64,000 nt of DNA, from contig CM044320.1 in the NCBI GenBank assembly GCA_024291935.2, positions 52,022,001 through 52,086,000 on the forward strand, in the 5' to 3' direction. Position 1 is the stretch's first letter; every line of letters begins with the position of its first letter. Below the pieces are notes generated by a model. It did not search any database, was not told the DNA's origin, and saw only the letters and a program-made list of their open reading frames with translations. Below are positions 10,886 through 22,741 of the stretch, one piece after another. Source of the DNA: Okapia johnstoni. Lineage: Eukaryota; Chordata; Mammalia; Artiodactyla; Giraffidae. The position numbers and the translations under genes were made by a program.

Positions 10886-13800
10886 TGAAGAAAAGAAGAA
10901 AAGAGAAGGAGGTCAGAATAGGGTCATAAAACTGGCTTCTATCATATGAAAAAAAAAAGACATGGAGAAAGATTGAAATGTTAGTGGGGAGAGATTTAAA
11001 AAAAAGAAAAAAAGAAGGCAGGGGAAATGAAACAAAGGTTCCAGTCCTTTCAAACCTAGATTAGAGGAAAATCTAGAAAGAATTTGGATTTGTATGAAGC
11101 CACAACCATTCAAATCCCTACCCCACAATCCAAAGCCTGGAGCAGGCACCATGAACTGTGCTTTCTCTTTTCTGGAAGCCCAGCTCTTACATTCACGGCT
11201 TCTCAGTCCCGCTCCATTGAAACAATTGCTGCCCCCACCTGATGGAATCAAGGACCCGAATCATGTTGAAACTCAGCTGAAAGTAATTTTTGGAGTTTTC
11301 AAGTGCATAATGATATCTCCAGTTCCCTGTGCCATTAGCACTTCAGGAAAGAAAAGATCCACGCTCTGCTTGAACCTTGCTGGTGTCATAAAGAATGCTT
11401 AATGCCCTGTAATGCAGCCTTCTGTTTCACAGAAAAATTTCTCAATTTGTTTTGCACTGGAAAACTGCAAATGGATACCCTTAATCACACAGTCAGAAGG
11501 AAATCACTTGAGAGCAGAAAGATGGCTTTCTTGAGACCTAATATGAGGGACCTAATTCAAGTGGTCATTTGATAATAAGGAATAGAGATCTGTGCGTCCT
11601 GCCAACAGGTCTATTAGTGAGTGAAGCCTGGAGACTTAATGAAACAGTACCTGACAGTATGGTTTCTAGACAGATTCACTATAAATTACCTGAACATACC
11701 TCAAAATAGTGCATTATCTCTCTTGTGCCTTTGCCTCTAAATTTAAAAGTCACCATCAATTTTGTGCCTTTTAGCTGTGATTCCCATTGAAGACCAGCTA
11801 ATCTTTCATGTAAAAAGAAAAAGTACACCAGTAGACTGCCCAGTTGATGCTGAGGATGACCAGCATGGTCTTCTCAATGACTTTGATTGTTAAATTCACT
11901 TTACTTTGTAGAAGGAAATTTTCAATGTCTTTGAAAAACACTTAGAGGAAACTCTGGTCAAATTCAAGGTCAGACACAGGGACTTGAGAACATTCATCTT
12001 GGTGAGGTACAAATCCCTCCATCATTACCAGCAGAACAAGCAGACATATTTTTTAGAAAAAAAAAATGTAATTGATTTCTTGCCCAAGGAAAAGAAAAAA
12101 AAACATCCATTTGTGTAAGCATGTGGATATTCCTTGTCAGGTGAAATAATGCTTGAGTTAACTTTCCATTTTCAACTTGAAACATCTTTGTTCCATCATG
12201 GCCTTCCATGACCTCCCTGCAGTCAGATACGTGCTTGAATCAGCTCTCATCAGTTTAATATTTTTCTATTTTTCCATTCAGATGACTTATTTTTGAATTT
12301 AACTCTCATTCTAAATTTTGGTCTCTTTCTCCCAAAATATGACTTTCCTCACATACCTAATCTTTGTGTAATGGTAAAGCAGTCAAAAAACATTGTGAGC
12401 ACATGCTATGAAGTGGGGAAAAGGACAAATGAAATCAAGGCTCTGTTCTTTACCCTTGAAAAATGGTGAAGACATGAAACCTACATAATCAATAGTAATG
12501 AGAAAAAATTTGATCAAAACACAAAGAAAATTGCAAATTAGAAAAACACTACAAAATGCGCCACTTTGTTATTCAAATACAGTAATGAATGAGATGTTTT
12601 TGTGAGAATTTTCAGGGACTGCTTCCTGGAAGAAGCAAGAATTGTCAAGCATGGTTGACTTTAGTCTGTGCGTTTGGGGGAGGGAGCAACATTTCATCTC
12701 TCTTTGGTATTAGCTTCCTTTATTTGCCAAAGCACATTAATTTTATTTATCTTGACATTTATTTCCCTCCATTTGCAATCAGAACTTTTAATCCTAAAAG
12801 AGAAAATAGAAAATGCCTTATTTTCCATCTGCTCTGTCTTTTCTATTTCCTATTATATTCATATCATTTCTTAACTATTTAATCTGATGGTCTCATATTA
12901 CTGTTGAATATTCATATTTTAGTCTCAATATGTTATTCATTACCACTCAAGCCCATTTCACCCTTTTAGAATTCATTCTCTTTCTTTCCTTCATCCTGGC
13001 TTCTCAAGTTTATTCATTACCTCCCATCCTGATCTCTGTAATTCACCCATGTTGGTCTTTTGACATTCTGTCTCAAAACACTATTGAAACCCTATTAAAA
13101 ACCTTGAATCTCAAATAATTTATTCCCCCACTCCATCAAGTCTACTGATTTCTAGTTCATCTCTGCCTCACATTTAAATGGCTCACTCTCATTTTCCCCA
13201 AGCACTTTATAAACCTTTAACTAACATTATCTATTTCTTCCACAAAATTACATGTATTTTCATCTCTTTGTGAAACCTGTTTTCTAATTGGTTTCGTTTA
13301 TTTAGCTTATCTCTCCAGTTTTCTTCTTTTATAGCCATTTTTTTCATAACTCTCCTCATTGTGCCACTTTTAATCACGGAAATGCACCTTGGTTTAAATG
13401 ACCTGAAGATAAATATTGAAAATGCATATCTGAATAGTCTAAACTTGATTACCTAATGGTTTGGGTGAGGATAAAAGGAACATGAAGATAAACAGTCACC
13501 AGCCAGGTTTAAATACATAACAGGCTTTGGCAGTTATACTCCACTATCTCCTATGGCCCCTCATCACTGATCTTTCTCAAGGCTAGAAACAGGGAAGTAA
13601 TCCGAGGTACATTTCTCACCCAAGGTCAAATGCTACTTTTCATTTGTACGAGCCAGTCTCTTCAACACTACTTTCATTTGTAAAACAAAAACTGAAGTTT
13701 TGACCAAAGACAAAGTTTAAGAAACACTTAATGGTTACATCAACACCTTTTCACCTTGCATGGTTTTCAAATCATTCCCATGATGATTCCTTTATTGAAT

Positions 13801-15292
13801 CCACTGACAATAAAAGATGTTGATACAAAAGGTTAAAAGCAAAAAACTAAAGTGAGTTGCCTAATGAACTGGTAAACAGGATGCTAACATCATTTCTTAA
13901 AGCCCTAAACAGTTTTTTCGACAGCTGAGTGGATCTCAATTGGTAGATTGCGCAACGATACTGTTCAGAGCACGGAGCCCTGAGTAAGGCCCAAGTCTTC
14001 TGAATTCACAGTCTGGCTTACAACAAGGCAGGCAAAAGTACCAGACACATTTCTCTTCATTTAAATGGTTGGCAGATTTTCACTTTATTTCTTTGGAGAA
14101 AGAGATTCTCATCAGCAGGATACATCATATTCACAGAAACGAATATTCCTACATCTGGTTCTGGTTTGTTTATAAATCAAAGATTAAGTGCTTCACTGCT
14201 TCCAAACCAAAGACATTTCGATGCAGTCCCTCCGGTCTTCCCCTTCATGTTCATCCCTATTAACTTTTACACCATTTGCCCTTTTAAGGCTCGGAGAACC
14301 CTGACTTCATCCAGTGCTCAATTACACACAATCTCTACCTGTGGGCTTCACTAGGATTTTACCAATGGCCATTGCTATGAGTATAAAATACATAGATTAT
14401 TGGGAATTTGCATAAACTGTATTAAAACCTGCATGCATTTGCCTAAATTATGACAAGGATTCCAATGCAGTTTTACAATGGAAACTGAATTCTGGCTATC
14501 TCTTAGGGAGGTCCCTTTCTAAAAGTAGTTATCAGCTCAAATGGCTGGGGAGAGGTGCAGACAGATAACATACATGAGTGGGGCAGGTCAGTAGCTAAGA
14601 AAAACCAGGACAGGTGGACACTTTAGATGGACAAAGGGTAGAGCCTCGATAATAGTCATTGAGCCGAAGAAAATACATCTCTGAGCCACAGGACACTGGA
14701 GGGTACAGACCTACAGTCCTTATTACTTTAAGAGCAGAAATTGCCTGGAGCTACTCCTACAAACACATGTATATAAGGATGGTTTTCTCTTATGGTACCC
14801 ACTTCTCTCCCATGCTCAGTCACCTACATTTACTATAAGCAACTGAGGCACTAGAGATTTCAGCTGGTTTGGAGAAATAACTAGCTTTGGGTGGAAGGTT
14901 GAGATCCAGTGGTAAATTATAACGAGGAACTCTTCAGGCAGGTCCTTCCCTTTGGCAACCCAAACAAGCCAGGCTGTATGGAATGGATCCTCCCTTCCAC
15001 AGCACCCATGTCTCCTGGGGATAGGACTGCAAGATAAAATATACAACACAGTTCAATTTGAATTTCAGACAAATAAGAAATGATTTTTTAGTATAAGTAA
15101 GTCCCAAAATATTGCTTGAGACATACAGCAAAATATTAATCATTATTTATCTGAAATTCAGATTGAACTGGACATCTTGCCTTTTTATTTGCCAAATCCA
15201 GCAACCCTCCCACTGCTTTCTGGATGGTACCTTCAGTCCCAGGTCTTCCTAGTCTTTGTGACAGTAGCAGGAAAATGGGGCCATCACTGGCA
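10886..15292. other. 4.4 kb of unclassified A+T-rich non-coding sequence
   Basis: No gene, RNA gene or young repeat recognised; the longest open frames (11094-11402 plus, 10913-11251 minus, 12589-12882 plus) overlap shadow frames and lack domains. Purine-rich runs occur at 10880-11030, and pyrimidine-rich, possibly old LINE-derived, sequence at 12700-13340. The absence of BovA SINEs over 5 kb (10.3-15.3 kb) contrasts with the rest of the window. Confidence 0.45.
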
Positions 15293-15533
15293 GAGCAGTG
15301 GTTGGGGTGATGCCAATTCCAGAATCAACTGTACTGCTTAGGTTCAAATTCCCCCTCCACAACCTCATGAAATGTACTTAACTCCTGTACATCCATTAGC
15401 TTTCCGGTCTGCAGAATGGGGGTAATGGTAAACACCCTACCTTATGCTTCTATTGAAAAGAGGAAATGAGATAAGCCACCCAAAAGTGTGAGGCTACGTG
15501 TTTGGCATGCAGTAGGCACTCAGGAAATGGTAT
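15293..15533 (+). mobile_element. MIR SINE, nearly complete
   Basis: Follows MIR order: 'cagagcagtggttggggtga' (tRNA-like start), 'gcttaggttcaaattccccc' (B-box region), 'ctgcagaatgggggtaatgg' (core) and 'gcatgcagtaggcactcagg' (L2-like end). Highly diverged, as expected for a Mesozoic SINE. Confidence 0.75.
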
Positions 15534-15941
15534 CATCTCCACAGCTTGCCTAATCTGGTACAGACAGAAGTCTACTTGCTAATTATGGCTGCATTCTAGC
15601 TAATATTTAAAATTATTTGACTGATGTGATAAACATTTATTTGGCATATCCCATATGCCCCCTATCTGGGAGAAAATTTTATTTTAAACTCATATTTAGA
15701 GAAGTACAGTTTTACATTTCAATACAAAGCGCCAGAAAATTCTTCAGGAAGGTTACATTAGACTCACAGGACAGACTGTCAATTCTTCATTTGTTCCTCA
15801 GTCCTATTTATCTCTTTCGTCTCCCTCTCACTTCAGCTTATCAAGAGCAGCAAATAGTCACTTGTTTTATCCACTAGCTATAGCAGGACACTATCTCCAT
15901 TGCAAATGATTTACTTGTTCTCCAGACACTCCCTGCTGCAG

Positions 15942-15944
<3 letters not shown>
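15534..15944. other. unclassified non-coding sequence
   Basis: No gene or clear repeat seen before the AC tract. A frame at 15617-15877 has no recognisable domain. Confidence 0.45.

Positions 15945-15990
<46 letters not shown>
15945..15990. repeat. (AC)23 microsatellite
   Basis: Uninterrupted AC dinucleotides for 46 bases. Pure tracts of this length are normally highly polymorphic. The minus-strand open frame running through it encodes only a Cys-Val repeat and is not a gene. Confidence 0.97.
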
Positions 15991-15992
<2 letters not shown>

Positions 15993-17256
15993 CCACCTGT
16001 CCCACCTCGACCCTCACCCTGGAACTCTGTGTCTTGGGGCATTATTGTTCTCTTTCTAACATAATAAGCAGGAAACCTGCTCAGGGGGGCACACACAGAA
16101 CCAATTGGAGAGCTGAAATGAGCCTGCCCCAGTTCTTGGCTCCCCGCCCAGGGCTCTGTCCAACAGACCATAGTGGACACCTGGGTCTGCTGAATAGGGG
16201 CCCCACGGTTGCTAGGGCACAGGAAGAAGCCAGAGTTGGAAAACTTTTATGATGCTCCCCATGGCGATTAATCTGTTTGAAGGTCTGGGCTCTGAACCTT
16301 GGATTCCAGGTCTGCATTCCTTCATAAAAGCTTGTGTTTTGAAAGCCACAGTCAATGACCCCGTGAATTTAACTAGACGCATTCTTACAAAGCAGCATCA
16401 TAAAGGAAAGCTCCTAAGTGATTGGAATCTGCCAACGTGCTGTCTTGTGCTCCTGGCTCCCAGTATGGGGGCCCGGGAGAGGAGAATCCCACGCCAAGTC
16501 AATTTCCCTGCTCGGACTACTGGTGTGGAATGCTGGGCTTCCTCAGAGGCACGGCTGTCATTTTGGATGCTCTTCTTAATGAAGGCTTAGGCACTAATCT
16601 AAAAGGTCAGTGCCTGCTCACACCGCGGTACTGGTGGCCACGCTTAAACACATATCCGTGGCTGGTAGGGTAGGGTCGATCTTAGGCTTGAGGAAACGCA
16701 CATCTCTCTAACCCAATAAAATGAAATCTATTGGCTCTTTGCTTTTGAAAGCTTCAAAGTCTTTATCCGTTTCAGAGGATAAGCTAAAGAAAGGTAAAGT
16801 CAAGTGCCACGGCCTCCTAGAAAGGACACTGTGACCTTTCTCCCTCCCTCCCTCTCTCTCATTAACTGCTTTCATGAGAACTAAGAAAAACCCAGAACAA
16901 ATTATCAAAGGATTCTGGTTTAGAGAAGAAAATGGTGTCTCCATCTTGTTTAAGATTCTTCAGCAATGTATCCTCGAAAAATGTCTGTCATACTTACTCT
17001 GATTAAATAAGTTCTATTCAGTCGTTCAACCTTATTTACTGATCTGCCTTGTACCAGCCTTGCGCCTGCAGCTGAGGCAGCACTTTCTCTTAGAGGGACA
17101 TTAGAAGCTGAACAATGTGCATCAGAGGCTGTCTGCCTAGTTCAGGGGATTAATTGGGCATGGGTAACCTAGACCTCTACGAAAGCTAGTCCAACTATAG
17201 ACTTGTGGGTTTTATTTGCACAGCGTTCAGACGACATTCTGATTTTCCTTTCAGAA
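15991..17256. other. unclassified, moderately G+C-rich non-coding sequence
   Basis: No gene recognised. The block at about 16000-16680 is richer in G+C and CpG than its surroundings and shows overlapping open frames in several phases (16034-16252, 16249-16590, 16422-16673) with no recognisable domain. A (TCCC)n/(TC)n tract lies at about 16839-16860. Confidence 0.4.
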
Positions 17257-18096
17257 CTATGACCCAATTCCATTCCTTTTTATGGCTGAGTAATATTCCC
17301 CTATACATATGTGAAAGTGTAAGTCATTCAGTCATGTCCAATTCTTTGTGACTCCATGAACTATACAATCCATGGAGTTCTCCAGGCCAGAATGCTGGAG
17401 AAGACCCCTTTCTCAAGAAGATCTTCCCAAACCAGGGATCGAACTCAGGTCTCCCACATTGCAGGTGGGTTCTTTGCCAGCTGAGCCACAAGGGAAGCCC
17501 AAGAACGCTGGAGTAGATAGCCTATTCCTTTTCCAGGGGATCTTTCTGACCCAGGAATCGAACCAGGGTCTCCTGCATTGCAGGCAGTTTCTTTACCAAC
17601 TATCAGGGAGCTATCAAGGAGGCCCTTGTGTATATGTGCCACTCTTTATCCGTTCATCTGTTGATGGACATTTAGTTTTCTTCCGTATCCTGGCTATTGT
17701 AAACGGTCCTTCAGTGAAGACTAGGGGGTGCATGTGTCTTTCTAAATTATGATTTTCTCAAAACTGGCATGGACGAACCTATTTTGCAGGGTAGGAATAG
17801 AGACACAGCAAAGGGAACGGACATATGGACATGGGGTGGAGCAAGGCTGGCATGACTGGGAGCCTGAGATTGATGTCTGTGCACTGCCATGTATAAAACA
17901 GATAAGCTAGTGGAAACCGGCTGTATAGCATGGGGAACTCAGCTTTGTGCACTGTGGTGCACCCTAGAGGGGTGGGATAGGAGTGGGGCTGGAGGGAGGA
18001 CCTAGAGGGAGGGGGTATATGTATACATATAGCTGATTCACTTGGTTGTACAGCAGAAACTAACACAACATTGTAAAGCAATGATAACTCTCCTAA
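17257..18096. mobile_element. L1 LINE 3' portion with 5' inversion
   Basis: From 17257 to about 17757 the text is antisense L1 ('ttatggctgagtaatattcc', 'ctgttgatggacatttagtt', 'ctggctattgtaaacggt'). From about 17765 to 18096 it is sense L1 3' UTR ('aacctattttgcagggtagg' through 'aacacaacattgtaaagcaa'). Head-inverted, tail-direct order is the signature of twin priming. In an unbroken L1 the antisense part lies just upstream of the sense part, with about 100 bases missing at the junction. A BOV-A2 later split the inverted part. The poly-A is eroded. Confidence 0.82.
17311..17625 (-). mobile_element. BOV-A2 SINE (dimeric)
   Basis: Two BovA units in tandem on the minus strand: the first runs to 'ccacaagggaagcccaagaa' near 17500, then a second head-proximal unit ends at 'ggaggccc'. 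The typical 'gtgaaagtg' start and two tRNA-like heads define BOV-A2. Flanks 'acatatgtg' (17305-17313) and 'gtatatgtg' near 17630-17638 suggest a target duplication inside the L1. Confidence 0.93.
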
Positions 18097-18652
18097 AAGA
18101 ACTGTGCTTCCTCCCCATTCTCAGTCTGTGCACTTGAGATGGGCCTGATCCAACCTGCAACAGGGCACATAACCTAGGCTTAGACAGTCAGTATTTTCCT
18201 TTCCTTTTGCCAGAATAATTTGGTTCTAGAATGTGCCTGAGACTCAGTTCAGAGCAACTATAGTCAGAGGGAACTTTACTGGAACTGTGAGGAAAGTGGC
18301 ACCATCCTCCCGCAGGGCTTGTAGGGCTAGCAGATCATGGATCACCAATGCAGACGGAAGGTCGATTCAAGTGAGACGAAGAAAAGCAGAGAGAAGTAGT
18401 GCTTAGTGATGGTGACAGACTGACTTGTATCAACACTAGACACATACCTAGAGTCAACCTTGCAGCAAGTCAGTAAGAGCCCTGATGATTTTAGGTACAA
18501 GAGCCAGGACATCCGTTTTTTGGCTTTAGCCAATATGGATTGGGTTTCATCACTTGCAGTGGAAAGACTGTTGATAATGGTGCACAAAAAAATGTGTGTT
18601 GTGGAGAATGCCTAGGTTCAAGTGAAAATTAAATCCCCCAGGTACTATACAT
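18097..18652. other. unclassified non-coding sequence
   Basis: No gene or recognised repeat. A minus-strand frame of 81 codons (18342-18587) has no recognisable domain. Confidence 0.45.
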
Positions 18653-18670
18653 ACTCATATGTATGCAAGC

Positions 18671-18884
18671 ATGCTCAGTTGCTTAGCATGTTGAACTCTT
18701 TGTGACTCCACAGACTGTAGCCTGCTAGGCTGCTCTGTCCATTGGAGTTTCCAGGCAAGAATACTGGAGCAGGTTGCCATTTCCTTCTCCAGGGGATCCT
18801 CCTGGCCCAGGGATCGAACCTGCATTTCCTTCATCTCCTGCATTGGCAGGTGGATTCTTTATCACTGAGCCAGCTGGGAAGCCC
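18671..18884 (-). mobile_element. Bov-tA SINE with target duplication
   Basis: Starts 'atgctcagttgcttagcatg' and ends 'gagccagctgggaagccc'. The flanks 'actcatatgtatgcaagc' (18653-18670) and 'actcatatatataagc' (18887-18902) form an imperfect target-site duplication. Confidence 0.93.
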
Positions 18885-19000
18885 CAACTCATATATATAA
18901 GCAACCACAAAGGATGTATGTGGATACTGTTCTCAGTCACTGCTTCTCCTCACCACAGTTCAGGAACAGTGCCCATCTCTACCCCTGCCTCTTATCAAAA

Positions 19001-19070
19001 GGGCTTCCCTGGTAGCTCAGACAGTAAAGAATCTGCCTGCAATGCAGTAGACCCAGGTCTGATGCCTGGC
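19001..19070 (+). mobile_element. Bov-tA head only (3'-truncated SINE)
   Basis: A clean head 'gggcttccctggtagctcag' continues through 'gtaaagaatctgcctgcaat' to a decayed B box ('ggtctgatgcctgg'), then stops. Only the tRNA-derived third is present; the BovB-like tail needed for retrotransposition is absent, so it is a truncated insertion or a later deletion. Confidence 0.85.
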
Positions 19071-20198
19071 CAAGCAAATAATGCTTGACTATTCTATATC
19101 CTCTTCACTGTCTCCTACATTGCCATCATCCCAGATAGTTCTGTAAGGTGGCTGAAATGATTTTTGGTTGATGTTTAATTAGTCTGCCAATGTTTGAAGT
19201 CAGGAGGTGAAGTATCCTAGTAATCTGCCAACCGACTATCCCTGGTGAGGCGCTGTATGCTTCCACTAAATGCCACTGTTGCTAGGATATTTCTGGCAGA
19301 AAGTGCGGTTTGTGCAAGGATGTGAAAGTGAGACTAGATGTGTACAAGGGATAAAGGGCAAATGTGGGGTCCCGAAACATGAGCCTGGGGAAGACTAGAG
19401 AGGATGATGATGGTGGAGAAACTTTTAGGCTAAGTCAAAGTATTTAAAATTAATATGACTGCATATTTCCTCAGCCTCCTGAAAAAGTATAAGAAAAGTA
19501 AATTCATGCACAAACCAACTGGCATTTATCTGACTGTATTTTTCAAGAAAGTTCAAAGTGACATCAAACTCGAGATGATGAGAATGCTGACCTGATTGCA
19601 GGGACACTGCATATGACAGTGACAAAAGCCCTGAACTGATTTCAAGAAAGGCAATTTCCAGTGCAGTGCAGCCACAGCTGGCCAAATGACCTTGGCTGAG
19701 TCACCCTTCACTGGGTCTTAGTCCTTTTCTCTACAAAATGAACTAGACAACCTCAAAGGCTTTTTTTTTTTTTTCTTTCTTTAGGCTGTGATTCTATTAT
19801 CCATGGCTTAAAGGGGATTGAGTCAATGGAGGGTCTTGGGAGCTGTGAGCAGATTAAAGCAATAGAAACTCAAATTTCATCAGAGCACAAAGTTCTCTGT
19901 AACTTTGATAAGTTATCACAGAATCAATCTCACTGGATGGACTCCAGTGAAAGAGCCCAGGGGACCATCAAGATTTGTCTCCCTCCCTCCTGTCTTTGTT
20001 CCAGCTGTCTCATCTACTACTGGTCTCTTTTACTTTCTTTCTTTCTCTCTCTCCCTTCCTCCCCCATCTTTCTCTCTTTCTTGCACACATGTACATAGGA
20101 AGATTCGACGTCAAGGAGAGGAAGAGAGAAAGCCAATGGTAGGGGGAACTACTGAAAAGAAAACTGATTGCTCCTAGCTTTTAGTACTCTCTCTGCCA
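19071..20198. other. unclassified non-coding sequence with T and pyrimidine tracts
   Basis: No gene recognised. Contains a T-rich run at about 19761-19783 and a long polypyrimidine tract at 20020-20082 built of CTTT, CT and CCT steps. Open frames at 19826-20177 overlap the pyrimidine tract and are low-complexity. Confidence 0.5.
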
Positions 20199-20423
20199 GG
20201 CTTCTCTGGTGGCTCAGTGGTAAAGAATCTGCCTGCCAATGCAGGAGACACATGAGACATGGGTTCAATCCCTGGATCGGGAAGATCTCCTGGAGAAGGA
20301 AATGACACCCCACTCCAGTGTTCTTGCCTGGAAATCCCCATGGACAGAGGAGCCTGATGGGCTACAGTCCATGGGGTTGCAAAGAGTCGGACACAGATTA
20401 ATGACTGAACAAGAGCAACACAA
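20199..20423 (+). mobile_element. Bov-tA SINE
   Basis: Head 'ggcttctctggtggctcagt', intact-looking B box in 'gggttcaatccctgg', body 'ctggagaaggaaatgaca' and tail 'gagtcggacacagattaatg'. An 8-base 'ctgccagg' at 20193-20200 recurs at 20424-20431 as a candidate target duplication. Open frames on both strands here are SINE-derived. Confidence 0.93.
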
Positions 20424-20431
20424 CTGCCAGG

Positions 20432-21394
20432 TATGCACAAACACTACTGTCACTGTGAAGTTTGCTTTTCTGTGGAGAAGAGGAAGAAAAGGGACAGAAA
20501 GAAAGATAGTAAAGACGCTAACATGCTTTGTTAGGAAATTTTTGTAATTAACCTGTAACAGAGTCCATTGGAGTAGGGATGTCCTCTATAGAGGACTTAT
20601 ATTCTCAGCTGTTTTCAAACTGACTTCTATAAAAATGAAACCATTAAATGTTTTTGAAAAATAATTTTTCTATTCATTTACAGTTGATTTATTCAAGGCA
20701 CTGTCTCTTTTTTGGAGATGAGTGTCAAGCTAAAAACATTATATGCTTGAGATTTGAAGTTGTCATGGAATTATCAGAAAAGATTTAACACATGATTCCA
20801 AGTGTTTCTCTCTCTACAAAGTCAAAAGGTGCTATGGTATTTTAAGTGAGTCAAGTCCTTTTAATTAAGAGAAAAATATCTTGTTATTTATCCATTCTCA
20901 ATCCTGCATTTCTCTGTATGACTTATTAATTTATTTACAAACATTATTTGCGACCGTGTGTTCTGTTCCATTTGGGAAGGCTGCATGGCTGTCATCTGTT
21001 TAGTGTCTCTCTAGAAGTCATTGTTTTGATAAAATAGGACATTCTGCATTTATTGAATGTCAAAAGGGACTTCAGCAAGACTTAAAATTAGACTTGCCAG
21101 CTGTGTGCTCCAGGCAATGGGAACTTATGGGCCTGTCTCACTGTCCCTTGACTCTGACAGTCTTTGCCTCAGCCAGGCAAGGAATTTCAATGCCTGAGTC
21201 TCTTTGTTTTCAAATGTTTGGAAAGCAGCCCTTGTGGTCATCCAGATCAGCCAATGGCTCTAAATAGAACCCACAGTTAAGTCAACTAAAGAAGGAATAT
21301 TTGAGAGGGATCACACGCTGAGAGGTTATGTGGAGGCATCACCTGGACAGAATACCAGGTGGTAGACTGGGAGATGTACAGCATCACCATCCAG
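20432..21394. other. unclassified non-coding sequence
   Basis: No gene or clear repeat. A+T-rich with no notable structure. Confidence 0.45.
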
Positions 21395-21615
21395 GCTATC
21401 ATCGCTCATGCACCTCCTACTGTGTGCCAAGCGATCCAGGCATTTAATACATGTTAATTCATTTAAGTCTTATGACCAGGTACACATGCCCATTTTACAG
21501 ATGAAGAAAATCGGTTTCACAGAAAAAAAAATTGACTTAGCCCATGGCATATAGCTACTAAGAAGCTAAGTGAGAATTAGAAGCCAAGTGTAAGACCATA
21601 GCTTGCCTACTAACA
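21395..21615 (-). mobile_element. MIR SINE
   Basis: The MIR core on the reverse strand is clear: 'ctactgtgtgccaagcgatc', 'cccattttacagatgaagaa' and 'gcatatagctactaagaagc'. Confidence 0.72.
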
Positions 21616-22024
21616 GGCTTTGTGCAAATTAGAAAAAGGTGCCCAAGGGCACATGGTTTGGTGAAGAGACTGTGCCGGTGTACGGATTAGTACAAGGTAC
21701 TCTTCCTGCTAGTAGATGCAGTCCTGGTTCAGGGCACATGACTTGGTAGTAATGCACTGGCTACAGTTCAGCACCCACTCACTTGCTCAGCCCAGTGCCT
21801 TTGTGAAAGGCATGGACTGACCAATTCTTCCTGGCAGCCCTCATGGCAGCCCAGATATATCTAAGCCTCCTCCGTGAGTGATGTTTAATTGTATGTGTCA
21901 ACTTGGCTAAGCCACAGTGCCCAGATATTTGGTCAAACAATATTCTAGAGTTATTTGAAGGTGAGGTGAGATTAACATCTAAATCAGTGGACTCTGAGTA
22001 AAGCAGATGTCCTCTATAATGTGT

Positions 22025-22221
22025 TAAAGTGTTAGTCACTCAGTTGTGTCTAACTCATTGCGACCCCATGGACTGCAGTCTGCCAGGTTCCTCTGCCCAT
22101 GGGATTCTCCAGGCAAGAATGCTGGAGTGAGTAGCCATTCCCTTCTCCAGGGGATCTTCCTGAACCCAAGTCTCCCGCATTACAGGCAGATTCTTCACTG
22201 TCTGAGCCACCAGGGAAGCTT
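22025..22221 (-). mobile_element. Bov-tA SINE nested in the LTR
   Basis: Plus-strand reading starts 'aaagtgttagtcactcagtt' and ends 'gagccaccagggaagctt'. Flanks 'tataatgtg' and 'cataacgtg' suggest a short duplicated target. The host LTR text is contiguous when the SINE is removed. Confidence 0.92.
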
Positions 22222-22300
22222 CATAACGTGGGAAGGTTTCAATCAGTTGAAGGGCATATCGATATCTATGTAGATACAGACATACAAATATACATATGTG

Positions 22301-22650
22301 TTTTTGTTGTTGTTTAGTTTCTCAGTTGTGTCCAATTCTTTGCGACCCAATGGACTGCAGCACTCCAGGCTTCCCTGCCTTTCACTATTTCCCGAGTTTC
22401 CTCAAACTCACGTCCATTGAGTCAATGATGCCACCCAGCCATCTCATCCTCTGTCACCCCTCTCCTCCTGCCCTCAGTCTTTCCCAATATCAGGTCTTTT
22501 TCAATGAGGCAGCTCTTTGCATCAGGTGGCCAAATGGGGCTTCAGCTTCAGCATCAGTCCTTCCAATGAAAACTCAGGGTTGATTTCCTTTAGGATGTGC
22601 TGGTTTGATCACTTTGCTGTCTAAAAAACTCTCAAGAGTCTTCTCCAGCA
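22301..22650 (-). mobile_element. BovB LINE 3' fragment
   Basis: The antisense BovB 3' region is recognised by 'gttgtgtccaattctttgcg', 'gtccattgagtcaatgatgc', 'gcatcaggtggccaaatg' and 'ctctcaagagtcttctccag'. About 350 bases are left, a 5'-truncated copy. It encodes only the extreme C-terminus of the BovB polyprotein, broken by stops. Confidence 0.9.
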
Positions 22651-22741
22651 TATTTACATATATAAAATATACATATATGTATATTTACATATAAACATAT
22701 AAGTTATACACACACACACACACACACAGACACACACACAG
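22651..22741. repeat. A+T-rich tract followed by (CA)n
   Basis: TATA/ACATAT-rich text to about 22707, then (CA)n with one GA interruption from 22708 to 22741. It lies inside the terminal part of the host LTR. Confidence 0.85.

Noticed and set aside
13925..13990. tRNA-like A box ('ctcaattggtagattgcgc') suggesting a tRNA gene
   Set aside because: No matching B box, no cloverleaf-compatible arms and no terminator at the right distance; resemblance is limited to one short motif.
15911..16180. Minus-strand open frame with a Cys-Val run
   Set aside because: It is translation of the AC microsatellite and not a protein.
16034..16673. Cluster of open frames in a G+C-richer block, possible exon
   Set aside because: Frames overlap in different phases on both strands, with no recognised domain; open frames are expected by chance where G+C is higher.
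20239..20547. 102-codon plus-strand open frame
   Set aside because: Reads through a Bov-tA SINE into flank; SINE-derived frames of this kind recur at 7656-7976, 38839-39120 and 46510-46936.
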